A program made the translations under genes and the position numbers. A stretch of DNA of 42,188 bases. It comes from Microcaldota archaeon (GTDB lineage: Archaea; Micrarchaeota; Micrarchaeia; Micrarchaeales; CABMGC01). Below are positions 32,061-40,471 of this stretch, piece by piece. The notes beneath the pieces were generated by a model, which was not told the origin of the DNA, did not search any database, and saw only the letters and a list, made by a program, of their open reading frames with translations. Every line of letters begins with the position of its first letter. Position 1 is the stretch's first letter. The stretch spans positions 1 through 42,188 of the forward strand of contig JAGWHA010000001.1 in NCBI GenBank assembly GCA_028867095.1, in the 5' to 3' direction.

Positions 32061-33119
32061 TCATAGCCAGCTATTTATGCCTTTTTGTCCCGAGCTGTGT
32101 CTGAGCGTCATGAGCCTGTCCGCAGATTTTGTTATCCTGTCGACTGAAAATTCGTGCTCACCGCACATGAATCTCATTATTGCGCTCTTATCTGGCACGG
32201 CGCTCCGGATCTTCTCATCAAGCGCCGCTGCCGTTATCTCGACCGTGTCGGGCTCGAGGAATATCCTTTCCACCTCCTCCGGGTCAACCTCAAACTCATA
32301 ATCATATTTCTGTTTTACGTACTCTACAATCGGCTTTAGCGTCTTGTGCTCCTTCACTATCTTGAGTGCGTTCTTTGGCCCGACCCCCTTCACCCCCTCG
32401 TTGAAGTCCGTTCCTATCAGCATCCCCATCAAGACAAGCTCTTTTCTGCTTAGCCCCATCTTCTCTAGGAACTTCTTTAGGAAGATCCTCTCCGGCTCGA
32501 CATCGATGTAGATACTCTTTCCGGGAAGCTTGCGCTTTCCAGTTATTGTGACGTTTCTTATTATGACCTCTGCACCGAAAAGGAAGAGGTCATAGTCCTG
32601 GCTTGCCGCAGCATATGCGACTCCGTCCCTCACCATCCTCGCCGCCTGAGCCTCTCCCTCGCTTGGCGCCTGGATGTATGGCACTCCCATGTGCGTGAGC
32701 AGCTCCTTTGAGCTGTCGACTATCCACTTGTTTATTTTGCTGCTTGCTACCGCGTATCCCCGTGCCTCCTCAACCTGGCCCTTTGCCTTCGCCTTCTCCC
32801 ACTCGGCGAGCGCCTCCTCGCGCCTGTTCGCCCTGGCCTCAAGGGTGCGCTGCTTTAGCACGGGCGGTTTCCCGTCAAACACGAATATCGGGACGACCCC
32901 CTGCTCAAGAAGGTTGGTCGTCCTGTAGAAAAGCCCTGACAGATGACTTGTCACCCTGCCCTTCGAGTCAGTGAGCGGAGAGCCGTCAGGCCCCCTTATT
33001 ATCGAGATGAACTGGTAGATCGTGTTGTAGGCGTCGATTCCGATCCGCTTGCCGGAGAGCTCGCTGAGCGATATATTTTCCTTTACCTCAGCGACAAGCT
33101 TCCCCAGTTCTACTGCCAA
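32061..33119 (-). CDS. fen: flap endonuclease FEN1
   Basis: This structure-specific nuclease removes 5' flaps during Okazaki-fragment maturation and repair. The 352-residue protein shows the N nuclease region with D29 (IGIDAYNTIYQF) and D82 (FVFDGKPP). The I region has SEGEAQAARM, SQDYDLFLFG and the helix-hairpin-helix GTDFNEGVKGVGPKNALKI. The C-terminus ends QKGINSWL (345-352), a PCNA-interacting PIP box. The start is a TTG, with GGTGAG overlapping the stop of the upstream MBF1 gene; no better start exists in frame. RfcL in the same window loads the PCNA clamp it binds. Confidence 0.95.
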   Translation of the reverse strand: MAVELGKLVAEVKENISLSELSGKRIGIDAYNTIYQFISIIRGPDGSPLTDSKGRVTSHLSGLFYRTTNLLEQGVVPIFVFDGKPPVLKQRTLEARANRREEALAEWEKAKAKGQVEEARGYAVASSKINKWIVDSSKELLTHMGVPYIQAPSEGEAQAARMVRDGVAYAAASQDYDLFLFGAEVIIRNVTITGKRKLPGKSIYIDVEPERIFLKKFLEKMGLSRKELVLMGMLIGTDFNEGVKGVGPKNALKIVKEHKTLKPIVEYVKQKYDYEFEVDPEEVERIFLEPDTVEITAAALDEKIRSAVPDKSAIMRFMCGEHEFSVDRITKSADRLMTLRHSSGQKGINSWL

Positions 33120-33587
33120 CTACTCACCTTCGCCCTTCTTTGCAAGTTTGGTGAACGCAGCGTCTCCAAGGGTCAGAGGCTCCTTCTTCCCATATCCTCC
33201 AGAGTAGTCGCTTCCCATGCTCTTTATGGAAAGCTTGATTCCCAGCTCCTTCTCGAGCTTCTTTCTGAGCGTCTCGGTCGGCAGCCCCTTCTCCTTCTCG
33301 ATCCTATCCAGCGTGCTCTCCTTCTCGCTTATCCTCTCCGCAAGAACGCTCAGTGGCAGTCCGAGGGTCTCCCTTGCCTTGCGTATCCTCTCTCCGAAGT
33401 GCTCGACTATCTCATCTTCCTCCTTCTCCTTGGAGAAGTTCACCGCCTTCTTCTTTTCCGAGAGGTCCACGCTCTTAAGTATCTTCTTTCCGCGCGAGCA
33501 GGCAGTGCACACCCACATGTTCGCCTCCTCGATCCTCGCAAAGAATATCTTGTCCGTCGCCTTTCCGCAAATCTCACAAGTTTCCAT
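33120..33587 (-). CDS. multiprotein bridging factor 1 (MBF1)
   Basis: The archaeal MBF1 layout is clear: an N-terminal zinc ribbon with C4-x2-C7 and C27-x2-C30, a basic linker, and a Cro/C1-type helix-turn-helix at about 65-120 (GERIRKARETLGLPLSVLAERI). A Gly/Lys-rich tail completes the 155 residues. MBF1 is thought to act in transcription or translation control and binds ribosomes in archaea. The frame extends upstream to 33638, but the zinc ribbon begins at the ATG at 33587, which is preceded by AAGGGGTT. A TATA-like element near 33616-33625 gives a short or absent leader. It leads the MBF1-FEN1-Hsp20 operon. Confidence 0.9.
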   Translation of the reverse strand: METCEICGKATDKIFFARIEEANMWVCTACSRGKKILKSVDLSEKKKAVNFSKEKEEDEIVEHFGERIRKARETLGLPLSVLAERISEKESTLDRIEKEKGLPTETLRKKLEKELGIKLSIKSMGSDYSGGYGKKEPLTLGDAAFTKLAKKGEGE

Positions 33588-33653
33588 CTTAACCCCTTTT
33601 ATACTTAGGCTAGAAAGTAATATAATCAGTTTACACAATGCCAGCTGGTCCTA

Positions 33654-35093
33654 ATGGAGAAGCAGAAAAGAGCCATCATAAGCGCAATCTCCCTACTTGC
33701 GGGGCTCTCAATATTCTACTACCTCATCGCACTTAGCACGGTCTCGGTGGTCACCCGCGCAGTGATTGCGGTGATAATGCTCTTTGTCCTCAGCTCAATT
33801 CTTGTCCGGGTGAATAAGTTCAAGCACCTCTTCGGGGCCTTCCTGCTCGGCACGAGATATGGGGCCAAGCTGATCGATGACCTCGCAAAGCTCAGCCCCA
33901 GATTCTGGATAGCGCTGGCGGACTGGGGGACTGTCATGGGCTTCGGGCTCCTGTCATACTTCATCTTCAAGAAGCAGTTCGGCATCAAGACGCTGATATT
34001 CGGCCTACTCTCGCTTTTTATAATGGTGGCGATGGTGTTGCCTTACTCCGCAATAGCATTCCAGTTCATAAACCTCCCTCAAATAACGCAGTCAAGCGCC
34101 TCCCAGCCAGCCCCCTCCACCCCGCTTGCCACGATTGCATCGTATCTCTTGCTTGCAATCGTTCTTCTAGCGGGATTTGCCCTATACGTGTTTCTCCTCA
34201 TAGTCTACGCGGCATTGGGGATACTCTACGGGCTTGCAGTCTTTCTCTACAGCCTCATCATCGGGGCACCAAACTACACATCGATCGCTTCCCAGACCCC
34301 TGGCGTCGCGCCCCTGATTCCGGGGCTCACGATACCCCTCATCGCGGGCCTTGCGACTCTTGCAATGCTTCTCATAGTGCATGAATTCTCGCACGGCATA
34401 CTCGCAAGGGTCGTAAGGGTGAAGATAAAGCAGATAGGCCTTCTGGTCCTGGGCTTCATCCCGATCGGCGCATTTGTTGAGCCAGAGATGCGCCAGGTCA
34501 AAAAACTCAGGCCTGACAAGCAGGTCAGGATACTTGTGGGAGGGATAGCCGCAAACCTGCTTTTCTCGATAATCTTCTTTGCCCTCCTGATGCTGCTGAT
34601 AACCTACCTGCTTCCCGGCGCGCTCACGACAAAGATAGTGATCTCCGCAATCGTCCCGAACTCTCCCGCATCCGGAGTGGTTCCTGCTGGGGCGCAGATA
34701 CTGCAGTGGAACGGGCATTCCATCCAAAATCTCAGCAGTTTCACAAACGCCACCTCCTCTCAGCCATTTGCATCCACAAGCGTGGTCACCGACAAGGGAA
34801 GCTATTCCCTGATCTCAAATGCTGCCGGCAAGATAGGCGTAGACGTCGCGCAGTTGATTGGCCCTAAACCAGATCCGGTGAGCAACACCGTCTACTTCCT
34901 CTATACCCTATTCTCACTGTCCTTCCTGCTCAATTTCCTGGTGGGCGCACTTAACCTGCTTCCGATTCCAAGTTTTGACGGATGGCAGATTTACAAGATC
35001 AAGGTAAAGAACAAGAAGGTGCTCAGGTACATTGCTGCCATCGCAGTGGTCTCGATCCTGATCCTAATACTTCCTTGGTTCTACGCCCACTGA
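33654..35093 (+). CDS. site-2 protease-like membrane metalloprotease (M50)
   Basis: The 479-residue polytopic protein contains the zinc site HEFSH at 243-247 in a membrane helix. The second signature NLLPIPSFDG (434-443, third ligand D442) is in another helix. Between them a PDZ-like soluble segment (about 328-400, with SAIVPNSPASGVVPAGAQIL) can be seen. Several extra N-terminal membrane segments precede the core. Site-2 proteases cut membrane-embedded regulators in regulated intramembrane proteolysis; the substrate here is unknown. It is divergent from the MBF1 gene, about 66 bp apart, and convergent with carS with no bases between. Confidence 0.9.
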   Translation: MEKQKRAIISAISLLAGLSIFYYLIALSTVSVVTRAVIAVIMLFVLSSILVRVNKFKHLFGAFLLGTRYGAKLIDDLAKLSPRFWIALADWGTVMGFGLLSYFIFKKQFGIKTLIFGLLSLFIMVAMVLPYSAIAFQFINLPQITQSSASQPAPSTPLATIASYLLLAIVLLAGFALYVFLLIVYAALGILYGLAVFLYSLIIGAPNYTSIASQTPGVAPLIPGLTIPLIAGLATLAMLLIVHEFSHGILARVVRVKIKQIGLLVLGFIPIGAFVEPEMRQVKKLRPDKQVRILVGGIAANLLFSIIFFALLMLLITYLLPGALTTKIVISAIVPNSPASGVVPAGAQILQWNGHSIQNLSSFTNATSSQPFASTSVVTDKGSYSLISNAAGKIGVDVAQLIGPKPDPVSNTVYFLYTLFSLSFLLNFLVGALNLLPIPSFDGWQIYKIKVKNKKVLRYIAAIAVVSILILILPWFYAH

Positions 35094-35591
35094 TTACCAA
35101 GGGACTGCCTTGAGCTTCCATCTGTGCGCAACGGAGTTGGTGAAAAGGTGAAGCGCGCCCGTTATGATTAGTATGAATATGATCCCGTAGATGTTCGGTA
35201 GGTTTCCAAATGGTGCCGCAAAGACGAGCGCGAATATAACAAAGAAGTACTGGTCCATTATCCCCATGTTGTGCCCCGATTTCATCCCGAGCCTTCTTTT
35301 TATGAAGCTGCCAAGCAGATCCCCAAAATGCGCTCCGAAAGATTCTGCCACCCCTATCGCAAGCATGTATGGAAGAACTGTCGATTCTCCAAATCCTATC
35401 AGCGCGCCAACCAGCAGCCCCGCGATGAGCCCTCGTATTGTCTTATTATCCCCAAATATCCTCTTCCCAAAGAGTTTTCTCCCGCCATCGATGGGTCGCC
35501 CTCCCCCGAAGAGCACCGGAGCGCCGTTTGAGACGTAGGCAGGCAGTATGAATATTAACGGGTACAAAATTACCGAGTAAAGATCGAACAT
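35094..35591 (-). CDS. carS: CDP-archaeol synthase
   Basis: This membrane enzyme activates digeranylgeranylglyceryl phosphate with CTP to make CDP-archaeol, the branch point for archaeal phospholipids. The 165-residue protein has about five membrane segments and the family's blocks: PAYVSNGAPVLFGGGRPIDGG, RIFGDNKTIRG, FGAHFGDLLGSFIKRRLGMKSG, and MDQYFF. It supports archaeal origin. The UbiA-family enzyme at 5904-6767 could act just before it in the pathway. AlaRS lies 7 bases upstream on the same strand, so the order ExoV-like nuclease, AlaRS, CarS probably forms one operon. Confidence 0.92.
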   Translation of the reverse strand: MFDLYSVILYPLIFILPAYVSNGAPVLFGGGRPIDGGRKLFGKRIFGDNKTIRGLIAGLLVGALIGFGESTVLPYMLAIGVAESFGAHFGDLLGSFIKRRLGMKSGHNMGIMDQYFFVIFALVFAAPFGNLPNIYGIIFILIITGALHLFTNSVAHRWKLKAVPW

Positions 35592-35598
35592 GCAAACA

Positions 35599-38271
35599 CT
35601 ATTTCACAATCTTTCCTTCCGCGACCTCCTTTGACCCGCCGCCCTTGAAGGACTTTCCAAGTTTGCTTGTCGCATACTCGATTGCGCTCTTTCCAGAGTC
35701 CTCGCCGCATACGCAGACCACGTCCCCTGCGGAGTTTGTCAGCAGAACCGCAGCCTTGCTGTTTTTATCCACTATCGATGAGGCGAGCTTTCTGAGCAGC
35801 TCCCTCGGCGCCTTGCCCATGTCCTTCTCGACTAGGTTCTTCCCGGCAAACTGCTCTGACATCGTCTCGCTCACGACCTCGTTTGCCTGGCTTAGCTTCT
35901 TGAACATCTCGCTGTACGCCTCCCTCGAAGTCTTCACCGCCTCGGCGCTCTTCATCTTCTCGACATTCATCTCCTGGGCCACCTTGCCAAGCTCGCTATC
36001 CTCCTTCTGGAAGTAGTCAAGGGCAGCAGGCCCTGCAACGAACTCGATTCTGTCCACCCCATCGTGTATCCTTGAGGTGTCGATTATCTTCACAATTCCC
36101 ATCTTGTTTTCTCTGTCCACCAGGTGGATTCCCCCGCAAGCCTGGGCATCGAACACCTTTCCGCTCCTGTCTGCGATTGTCACTATCCTGATCTTCTTTG
36201 CCGGAACTCCGTGACCTTGGTAAATGACAAATCCGTACCTTGACTCTGCCTCTCCCCTGTCCATCCACTTCACCTCAATCTTTATCCCGTCAGAGAGATG
36301 GCCGTTGGCGATTCTTTCTATCTTGTTCACATCAGCGTCGCTGAGCTTGTCGTAGTGGGTAAGGTCAATCCTCGCCTTCGCGTAGTCCTTGAGAGTTCCC
36401 TGCTGCCAGATGTGCTTGCCCAGCGCCTCCCTTGATGATGCGTTCATGAGGTGCGTTGCGCTGTGGTGTATCATCAGCCTGTTCCTGCGGTCCTCATCGA
36501 CCACCGCGTGGACTTTGGAGCCAGCAGCGAAACCCTTTTCCTTGGCGATATCCTTTTCCATGACGTGTACAATGACCTCACCAACCTTCTGTGCATCAAT
36601 AACCTTCACTCCATTGATCACTCCCCAGTCGGCAAGCTGCCCTCCCCCTTCGGGGTAGAATGGGCTCTTGTCGAGCACCACATAGTTCTTCTGCGTAAAG
36701 AGGATCTTGGCATCCGCAACAGTTGCATAGTCGTAGTATAGCTGCTCTGTCTTTGGAAGCACAGGAAGGGTCACATCCACCTTGACTGCCTTCACCCTCT
36801 TTGCAAAGTCCCCCTCCAAGATCGACTCGTACCAGTTTTCCGGCATGTCTAGGTGAACATTCTTGTGCGCGGCGACGTCGGCGAGCAGCTCGGGAGTAAC
36901 CCCATAGCTCTCGTACATCAGCCTGAGCTCCTTTGGCCCGAACTTCTTGTTCTTTGCAAGCATGTTCTCGATTATCTTCGAGGAGTTCTGCTTGCTCTTC
37001 TCGTACCTGTCCTTCTCGATCTCAACTACCTTCTCAAGGACATCGAGGTTCTTTGCAAGATCAGGGTAGAGCGCCTTGAGGCTCTCGGCCTCGAGCCTTG
37101 CAATCTCCATTATTGAAACGTCAAACTTGTATCTTTCTATGAATCCCAGTGCCCTCCTAAGGATTATCCTAAGGTTGTATCCCCCTCCGATGTTTGATGG
37201 GAGCGCCCCGTCAGAGACCGCAAAGAGCAGGCTCCTTGTGTGGTCCAGTATTGCATAGAACGCATGGAGCGGCTTTAGCTTGTGCTCGTAGTCGTCAAGC
37301 GTTATCCCCTCTTCCTTGAGTATCGAGGCGAGCCTTGTCTTTGCCTCCTTCGCCTCGGTCACGTCAAGCTCTCCCGAGGCCTCCGCGAATTTCTTGAAGA
37401 GCTTGTCATCGAAGTCCAGCTTGAGCCTCTTCCCGATCTTCTCTATCTCATTGCTGAACACCGCCCTGTATGCGTTGTCGTATCCCGTGTAGAACCAAAG
37501 CAGCCTCTCAAACCCCCATCCCACATCGATAACCTTTCCCTCAAGCTCCTTTATCTTCCCGTCTGTGCACTCAAATTGCGTGAAGACGCTGTTGACCAGC
37601 TCCAGCCCGTTTGCAAAGCTCTCAAGCGATGGGCCGAACTCTGAGAAGTCCCCCATCGCCCATACATCTTCGTGGTAGAGGAGATCCTCCTTCTTTATCC
37701 CCAAAACCTCGGTTAAGAAGTTGTAGTTGAGCTCGATTGTCTTGTCCTTCCAGTAGCCCTTCTTCGGATACTCAAAGGAGTGCTGGCCCGCCATCATGAA
37801 TCCGGTGAAGTGCCTTCCAGTAATTCCCACGTTCTCTATGTCGCTGAACCTAAGGCACATCTGCGGGACGACAAGCGGGTTTGCCGCATACTCGAACCCC
37901 ATGTTGCCGTTCTCGATTCGCTGGAAGTCCTGGATGCTGGCTATCGTGAAATACAGATCCTGCCTCCATCTGCTCACCACTGGGTAGCTTGCAATCTCTT
38001 GGTGGCCGTTCTTTTTGAAGAACTCTGCAAACTTCCTCCAGAACTCGACGTATCCTGACCTGACTGGCTTTGCCTTGAAGAATGAGTAGTTCTCGTGGTC
38101 TCCGCACAGCTTGCGCTCTTTTACGCTCCAGAAGTTCCTGCCGCATTTTGTGCATGTGTGCCTCTTGAATCCCTTTTCATCAAAGAGCTTCACGTGGTAG
38201 TACTCCTTGTAGTTCTTGCTAAACTCTGTCCTCAGCGAGTCCTTGCTCAGATTTTCCACCTTAGGTATCAT
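35599..38271 (-). CDS. alaS: alanyl-tRNA synthetase
   Basis: The 890-residue enzyme is of archaeal type, starting with an N-terminal zinc-binding extension (CTKCGRNF...CGDH, about 36-59). The class II catalytic core and tRNA-recognition domain follow. The editing domain has HHSATHLMNAS and, about 120 residues on, the metal-site CGGIH. The C-Ala domain ends GGGSKEVAEGKI. It charges tRNA-Ala and clears mischarged Ser or Gly. Its ATG overlaps the stop of the upstream nuclease gene by 4 bases (ATGA), so expression is coupled. Confidence 0.96.
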   Translation of the reverse strand: MIPKVENLSKDSLRTEFSKNYKEYYHVKLFDEKGFKRHTCTKCGRNFWSVKERKLCGDHENYSFFKAKPVRSGYVEFWRKFAEFFKKNGHQEIASYPVVSRWRQDLYFTIASIQDFQRIENGNMGFEYAANPLVVPQMCLRFSDIENVGITGRHFTGFMMAGQHSFEYPKKGYWKDKTIELNYNFLTEVLGIKKEDLLYHEDVWAMGDFSEFGPSLESFANGLELVNSVFTQFECTDGKIKELEGKVIDVGWGFERLLWFYTGYDNAYRAVFSNEIEKIGKRLKLDFDDKLFKKFAEASGELDVTEAKEAKTRLASILKEEGITLDDYEHKLKPLHAFYAILDHTRSLLFAVSDGALPSNIGGGYNLRIILRRALGFIERYKFDVSIMEIARLEAESLKALYPDLAKNLDVLEKVVEIEKDRYEKSKQNSSKIIENMLAKNKKFGPKELRLMYESYGVTPELLADVAAHKNVHLDMPENWYESILEGDFAKRVKAVKVDVTLPVLPKTEQLYYDYATVADAKILFTQKNYVVLDKSPFYPEGGGQLADWGVINGVKVIDAQKVGEVIVHVMEKDIAKEKGFAAGSKVHAVVDEDRRNRLMIHHSATHLMNASSREALGKHIWQQGTLKDYAKARIDLTHYDKLSDADVNKIERIANGHLSDGIKIEVKWMDRGEAESRYGFVIYQGHGVPAKKIRIVTIADRSGKVFDAQACGGIHLVDRENKMGIVKIIDTSRIHDGVDRIEFVAGPAALDYFQKEDSELGKVAQEMNVEKMKSAEAVKTSREAYSEMFKKLSQANEVVSETMSEQFAGKNLVEKDMGKAPRELLRKLASSIVDKNSKAAVLLTNSAGDVVCVCGEDSGKSAIEYATSKLGKSFKGGGSKEVAEGKIVK

Positions 38272-39167
38272 TTAGCCCACCAAACCTTGCACTCTTTGCC
38301 ATAGAACTTGCAGAAGTTGCACTTCCACGCCTCCTCCTTGACCACAGGCCTTGCCTCCCTCTGCCCGGTCCAGTACCCCATGGCATCCACAAGAATCTTA
38401 TCGAAGGACTCTTTATTATAATCTACGCTGACGTTCGCGAACTCGTTGCCAGTGTTGCGGTCAACGTAGGAAATCACAAGCGTGTCGCTGATCGGAGCCA
38501 TCTTGTATATCTGCTCATAGCCCATGTTGTAGATCGTGTCGAAGTTGCGCAGGCTCCTGTCAATCCCTATCAGCTCGAGCTGTGCCACGAACTTGTCGGA
38601 TAGCGCCATCCTCGATATCCCGTACGAGTTGTAGAAGTTCTTGTATGTGTAATCCTTGCTCTTGAGGTCCCCTAGCATCTTGCGATACAGCATGATCTGT
38701 ATCTTGTGGGTCCGCATTGTCGCGTCGCTTATCTCCCTGACCCCCTCGTTCTTCTCAAAGAGCTTTCCGTTCAGCGCCTTGGTCTTCGTCTCGACGATCA
38801 CCACCTTCCCATCCCGGACGTTTAGCTCATCGATCTTTCCCGCAAACTTGTACCCCCCAAGCGACCCGTATACCTTGATCTCCCTTCCTATTCCCTTCTC
38901 GTTTAGGCTTTTGAGCGAGAGGTAGTTCTCGTACGCCTCCTTGAATAGAAAATCCGCGTAGTTCTGGGGCTCGACGTCTATTACCGTGGCCACCTCCATC
39001 TGCAGCTCCTTGTGGACCTTGGATCCTCCAGCCATCGCCTTGTTGAACTCGCGCCCGTGCATGTAGTTTAGCTCCATCTGGAGCTCGCACCAGAACTGGC
39101 TGGCTATGTCGGTGGCTAGGATGCTGTTCTTCTTTAGCCGCTCTAGCACACCTCTACTCCCCTCCAT
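38268..39167 (-). CDS. ExoV/Cas4-like PD-(D/E)XK nuclease with predicted [4Fe-4S] cluster
   Basis: The 299-residue protein has the PD-(D/E)XK nuclease core: H52 in GSKVHKEL, D113 in FAGKIDELNV, and E126-T-K128 in VVIVETKTKAL. One cysteine at residue 27 (FWCELQMELNY) and three at the C-terminus (C283, C286, C293) are placed as in Cas4, AddB and eukaryotic Exo5, where four Cys hold an iron-sulfur cluster. It likely cuts single-stranded DNA ends in repair. No CRISPR array or other cas gene is present, so I favour an ExoV/Cas4-like repair role. The start codon lies right after a GGGAG-like stretch; the stop overlaps alaS by 4 bases. Confidence 0.8.
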   Translation of the reverse strand: MEGSRGVLERLKKNSILATDIASQFWCELQMELNYMHGREFNKAMAGGSKVHKELQMEVATVIDVEPQNYADFLFKEAYENYLSLKSLNEKGIGREIKVYGSLGGYKFAGKIDELNVRDGKVVIVETKTKALNGKLFEKNEGVREISDATMRTHKIQIMLYRKMLGDLKSKDYTYKNFYNSYGISRMALSDKFVAQLELIGIDRSLRNFDTIYNMGYEQIYKMAPISDTLVISYVDRNTGNEFANVSVDYNKESFDKILVDAMGYWTGQREARPVVKEEAWKCNFCKFYGKECKVWWAK

Positions 39168-39270
39168 GGAAAAACCTTGTCAGACCGCCTATCAATCTTC
39201 ACAGCAATAGCTCAGAGATTACCTCAATCATCACTCACATTTTTATTTGTTAATAAGATTAATAGCCCTT

Positions 39271-39900
39271 ATGCAGCCTCTACTAAGGGACTTCGACCTC
39301 TTCATTTTCGACTGGGACGGAACGCTCAGCACATCCACGCTCGTGGTGAGGCTGAGCCACTTTTTAAAGAGGCGCTACAACCCAAACTACATAAGGGCGC
39401 ACCCTGAGGAGTTCAGGCAGCCCAAGAAGATAAATGGCGCACTGGACGCAGGCGAGGCGAAGACCCTTGACTTTGTCTACGACATCTACAGCTTCTTTGC
39501 AAGGCCAAAGCTTAGGGAGGGCACGATAGAGCTGCTTGAGGGGCTGAGGGCGAACAAGAAGACCATAGCGCTCTTTAGCGATGGCGCGCAGGGCAGGCTC
39601 AACAGGGAGCTAAGGCGCCTTGGGGTGGAGAAGTACTTTGACATCATAGTGAGCGCCGAAACAATACGCGCCTACAAGCCCAACCCGACAGGGGTGGAGC
39701 TGGTCATAAAGAAGACTAAAGGGACCAAGAAAAAGAGCCTCTACATAGGGGATATGGCAATCGACATCTTCATGGCACGCTTCGCAGGAGTGCGCGTCTG
39801 CGTGGTCGGAAAGGGGCTGGATCCCTACTCGAAGCTCAGCGCCTGCAAGCCCGACTACATCTTTGAAAGCACCGAGGCGCTCGCAAGGAAAATCGGCTGA
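39271..39900 (+). CDS. HAD-superfamily hydrolase, phosphoglycolate phosphatase-like
   Basis: The 209-residue protein has all HAD motifs: motif I FIFDWDGTL with nucleophile D14 and D16, motif II LFSDGAQGRL, motif III Lys in IRAYKPNPTGVE, and motif IV IGDMAIDIFMA. A helical cap domain lies between I and II (about residues 22-90), as in the phosphoglycolate/beta-phosphoglucomutase group. It removes phosphate from a small metabolite, identity unknown. The frame opens at 39247, but the ATG at 39271 starts just before the core, with an AT-rich TTTTTATTTG box about 30 bp upstream. Confidence 0.85.
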   Translation: MQPLLRDFDLFIFDWDGTLSTSTLVVRLSHFLKRRYNPNYIRAHPEEFRQPKKINGALDAGEAKTLDFVYDIYSFFARPKLREGTIELLEGLRANKKTIALFSDGAQGRLNRELRRLGVEKYFDIIVSAETIRAYKPNPTGVELVIKKTKGTKKKSLYIGDMAIDIFMARFAGVRVCVVGKGLDPYSKLSACKPDYIFESTEALARKIG

Positions 39901-39929
39901 TTTCCCTCGATAAACGCAGATACCGATAA

Positions 39930-40003
39930 GCTTATAAACAACAAATCCCTTAACTATAGTTAAGTAGTAAAGCGAGTTAAATCGCTAATTCTACAGAGAA
40001 AAG
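39930..40003 (+). promoter_or_regulatory. TRAM-gene promoter with 16-bp palindrome and leader hairpin
   Basis: A TATA box (CTTATAAAC at 39931-39939) is followed by the perfect palindrome CTTAACTATAGTTAAG at 39949-39964, lying on the expected transcription start. The leader to the ATG at 40004 holds a hairpin, AGCGA (39971-39975) with TCGCT (39982-39986) and a GTTAAA loop. Operator and autoregulation roles are inferred. Confidence 0.5.
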
Positions 40004-40372
40004 ATGAACATGGAAGGAGACAGATATGAAAGAAGGCCAAACAGTGGCGGAAGAGACGGCGGAGACAGGAGAGGAGGGATGGGCATAAAGCCTAATTACT
40101 TCCTACCAAAGCCTGTGAAGGTTGGCGATGTGGTCGATGTAACAATCGAGGCAGTCGCAAGCAAGGGAGACGGCATAGCAAAGAAGGACGGTTTCGTTAT
40201 CTTCGTAGCCGGCGCAAAGCAGGGTGAGACAGTACAGGTCAAGATAACCGATGTAAAGGCAAGATTCGCAATCGGCGAAATGTCTGGAGCGGCATCTGGA
40301 TCGGCACCAAGCGCAGCACCATCCGATGAGGGATCAGAGGATTCCTCAGAGGAGACAGAATCGGAGGAGTAA
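40004..40372 (+). CDS. TRAM-domain RNA-binding protein
   Basis: The 122-residue protein has three parts: an Arg/Gly-rich N-terminus (1-28, RRPNSGGRDGGDRRGG), a single TRAM domain (about 37-92, VKVGDVVDVTIEAVASKGDGIAKKDGF, ending VQVKITDVKARFAIGE), and an acidic Ser/Glu tail (100-122). Stand-alone TRAM proteins in archaea bind RNA and act like RNA chaperones or cold-shock proteins. The RG-rich head and acidic tail are extra to the typical 60-70-residue form. An ATG at codon 3 is an alternative start. Promoter palindrome, leader hairpin and terminator all suggest an independent, strongly regulated transcript. Confidence 0.88.
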   Translation: MNMEGDRYERRPNSGGRDGGDRRGGMGIKPNYFLPKPVKVGDVVDVTIEAVASKGDGIAKKDGFVIFVAGAKQGETVQVKITDVKARFAIGEMSGAASGSAPSAAPSDEGSEDSSEETESEE

Positions 40373-40415
40373 TTACTCCCCTTTTTCTTTTTTTATTTTT
40401 CTTTCTATTTTTAAT
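40366..40415 (+). terminator. hairpin plus T-tract terminator of the TRAM gene
   Basis: GGAGTAATTACTCC (40366-40379) is a perfect 14-bp palindrome covering the TAA stop codon. It is followed directly by a T-rich tract (40381-40415). This is the clearest intrinsic-type terminator in the window. Confidence 0.65.
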
Positions 40416-40471
40416 TTCGAAAGGCCCAGCTGAGCCAATAATACTTCAAGGGGCAATCTCTTCTTTGCCTT

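Noticed and set aside
32943..33608. 221-codon plus-strand ORF across FEN1 and MBF1
   Set aside because: It is antisense to two recognised genes and shows no domain; a shadow frame.
38268..39167. CRISPR-Cas adaptation locus from the Cas4-like nuclease
   Set aside because: No repeat-spacer array and no cas1, cas2 or other cas gene is visible in the window.
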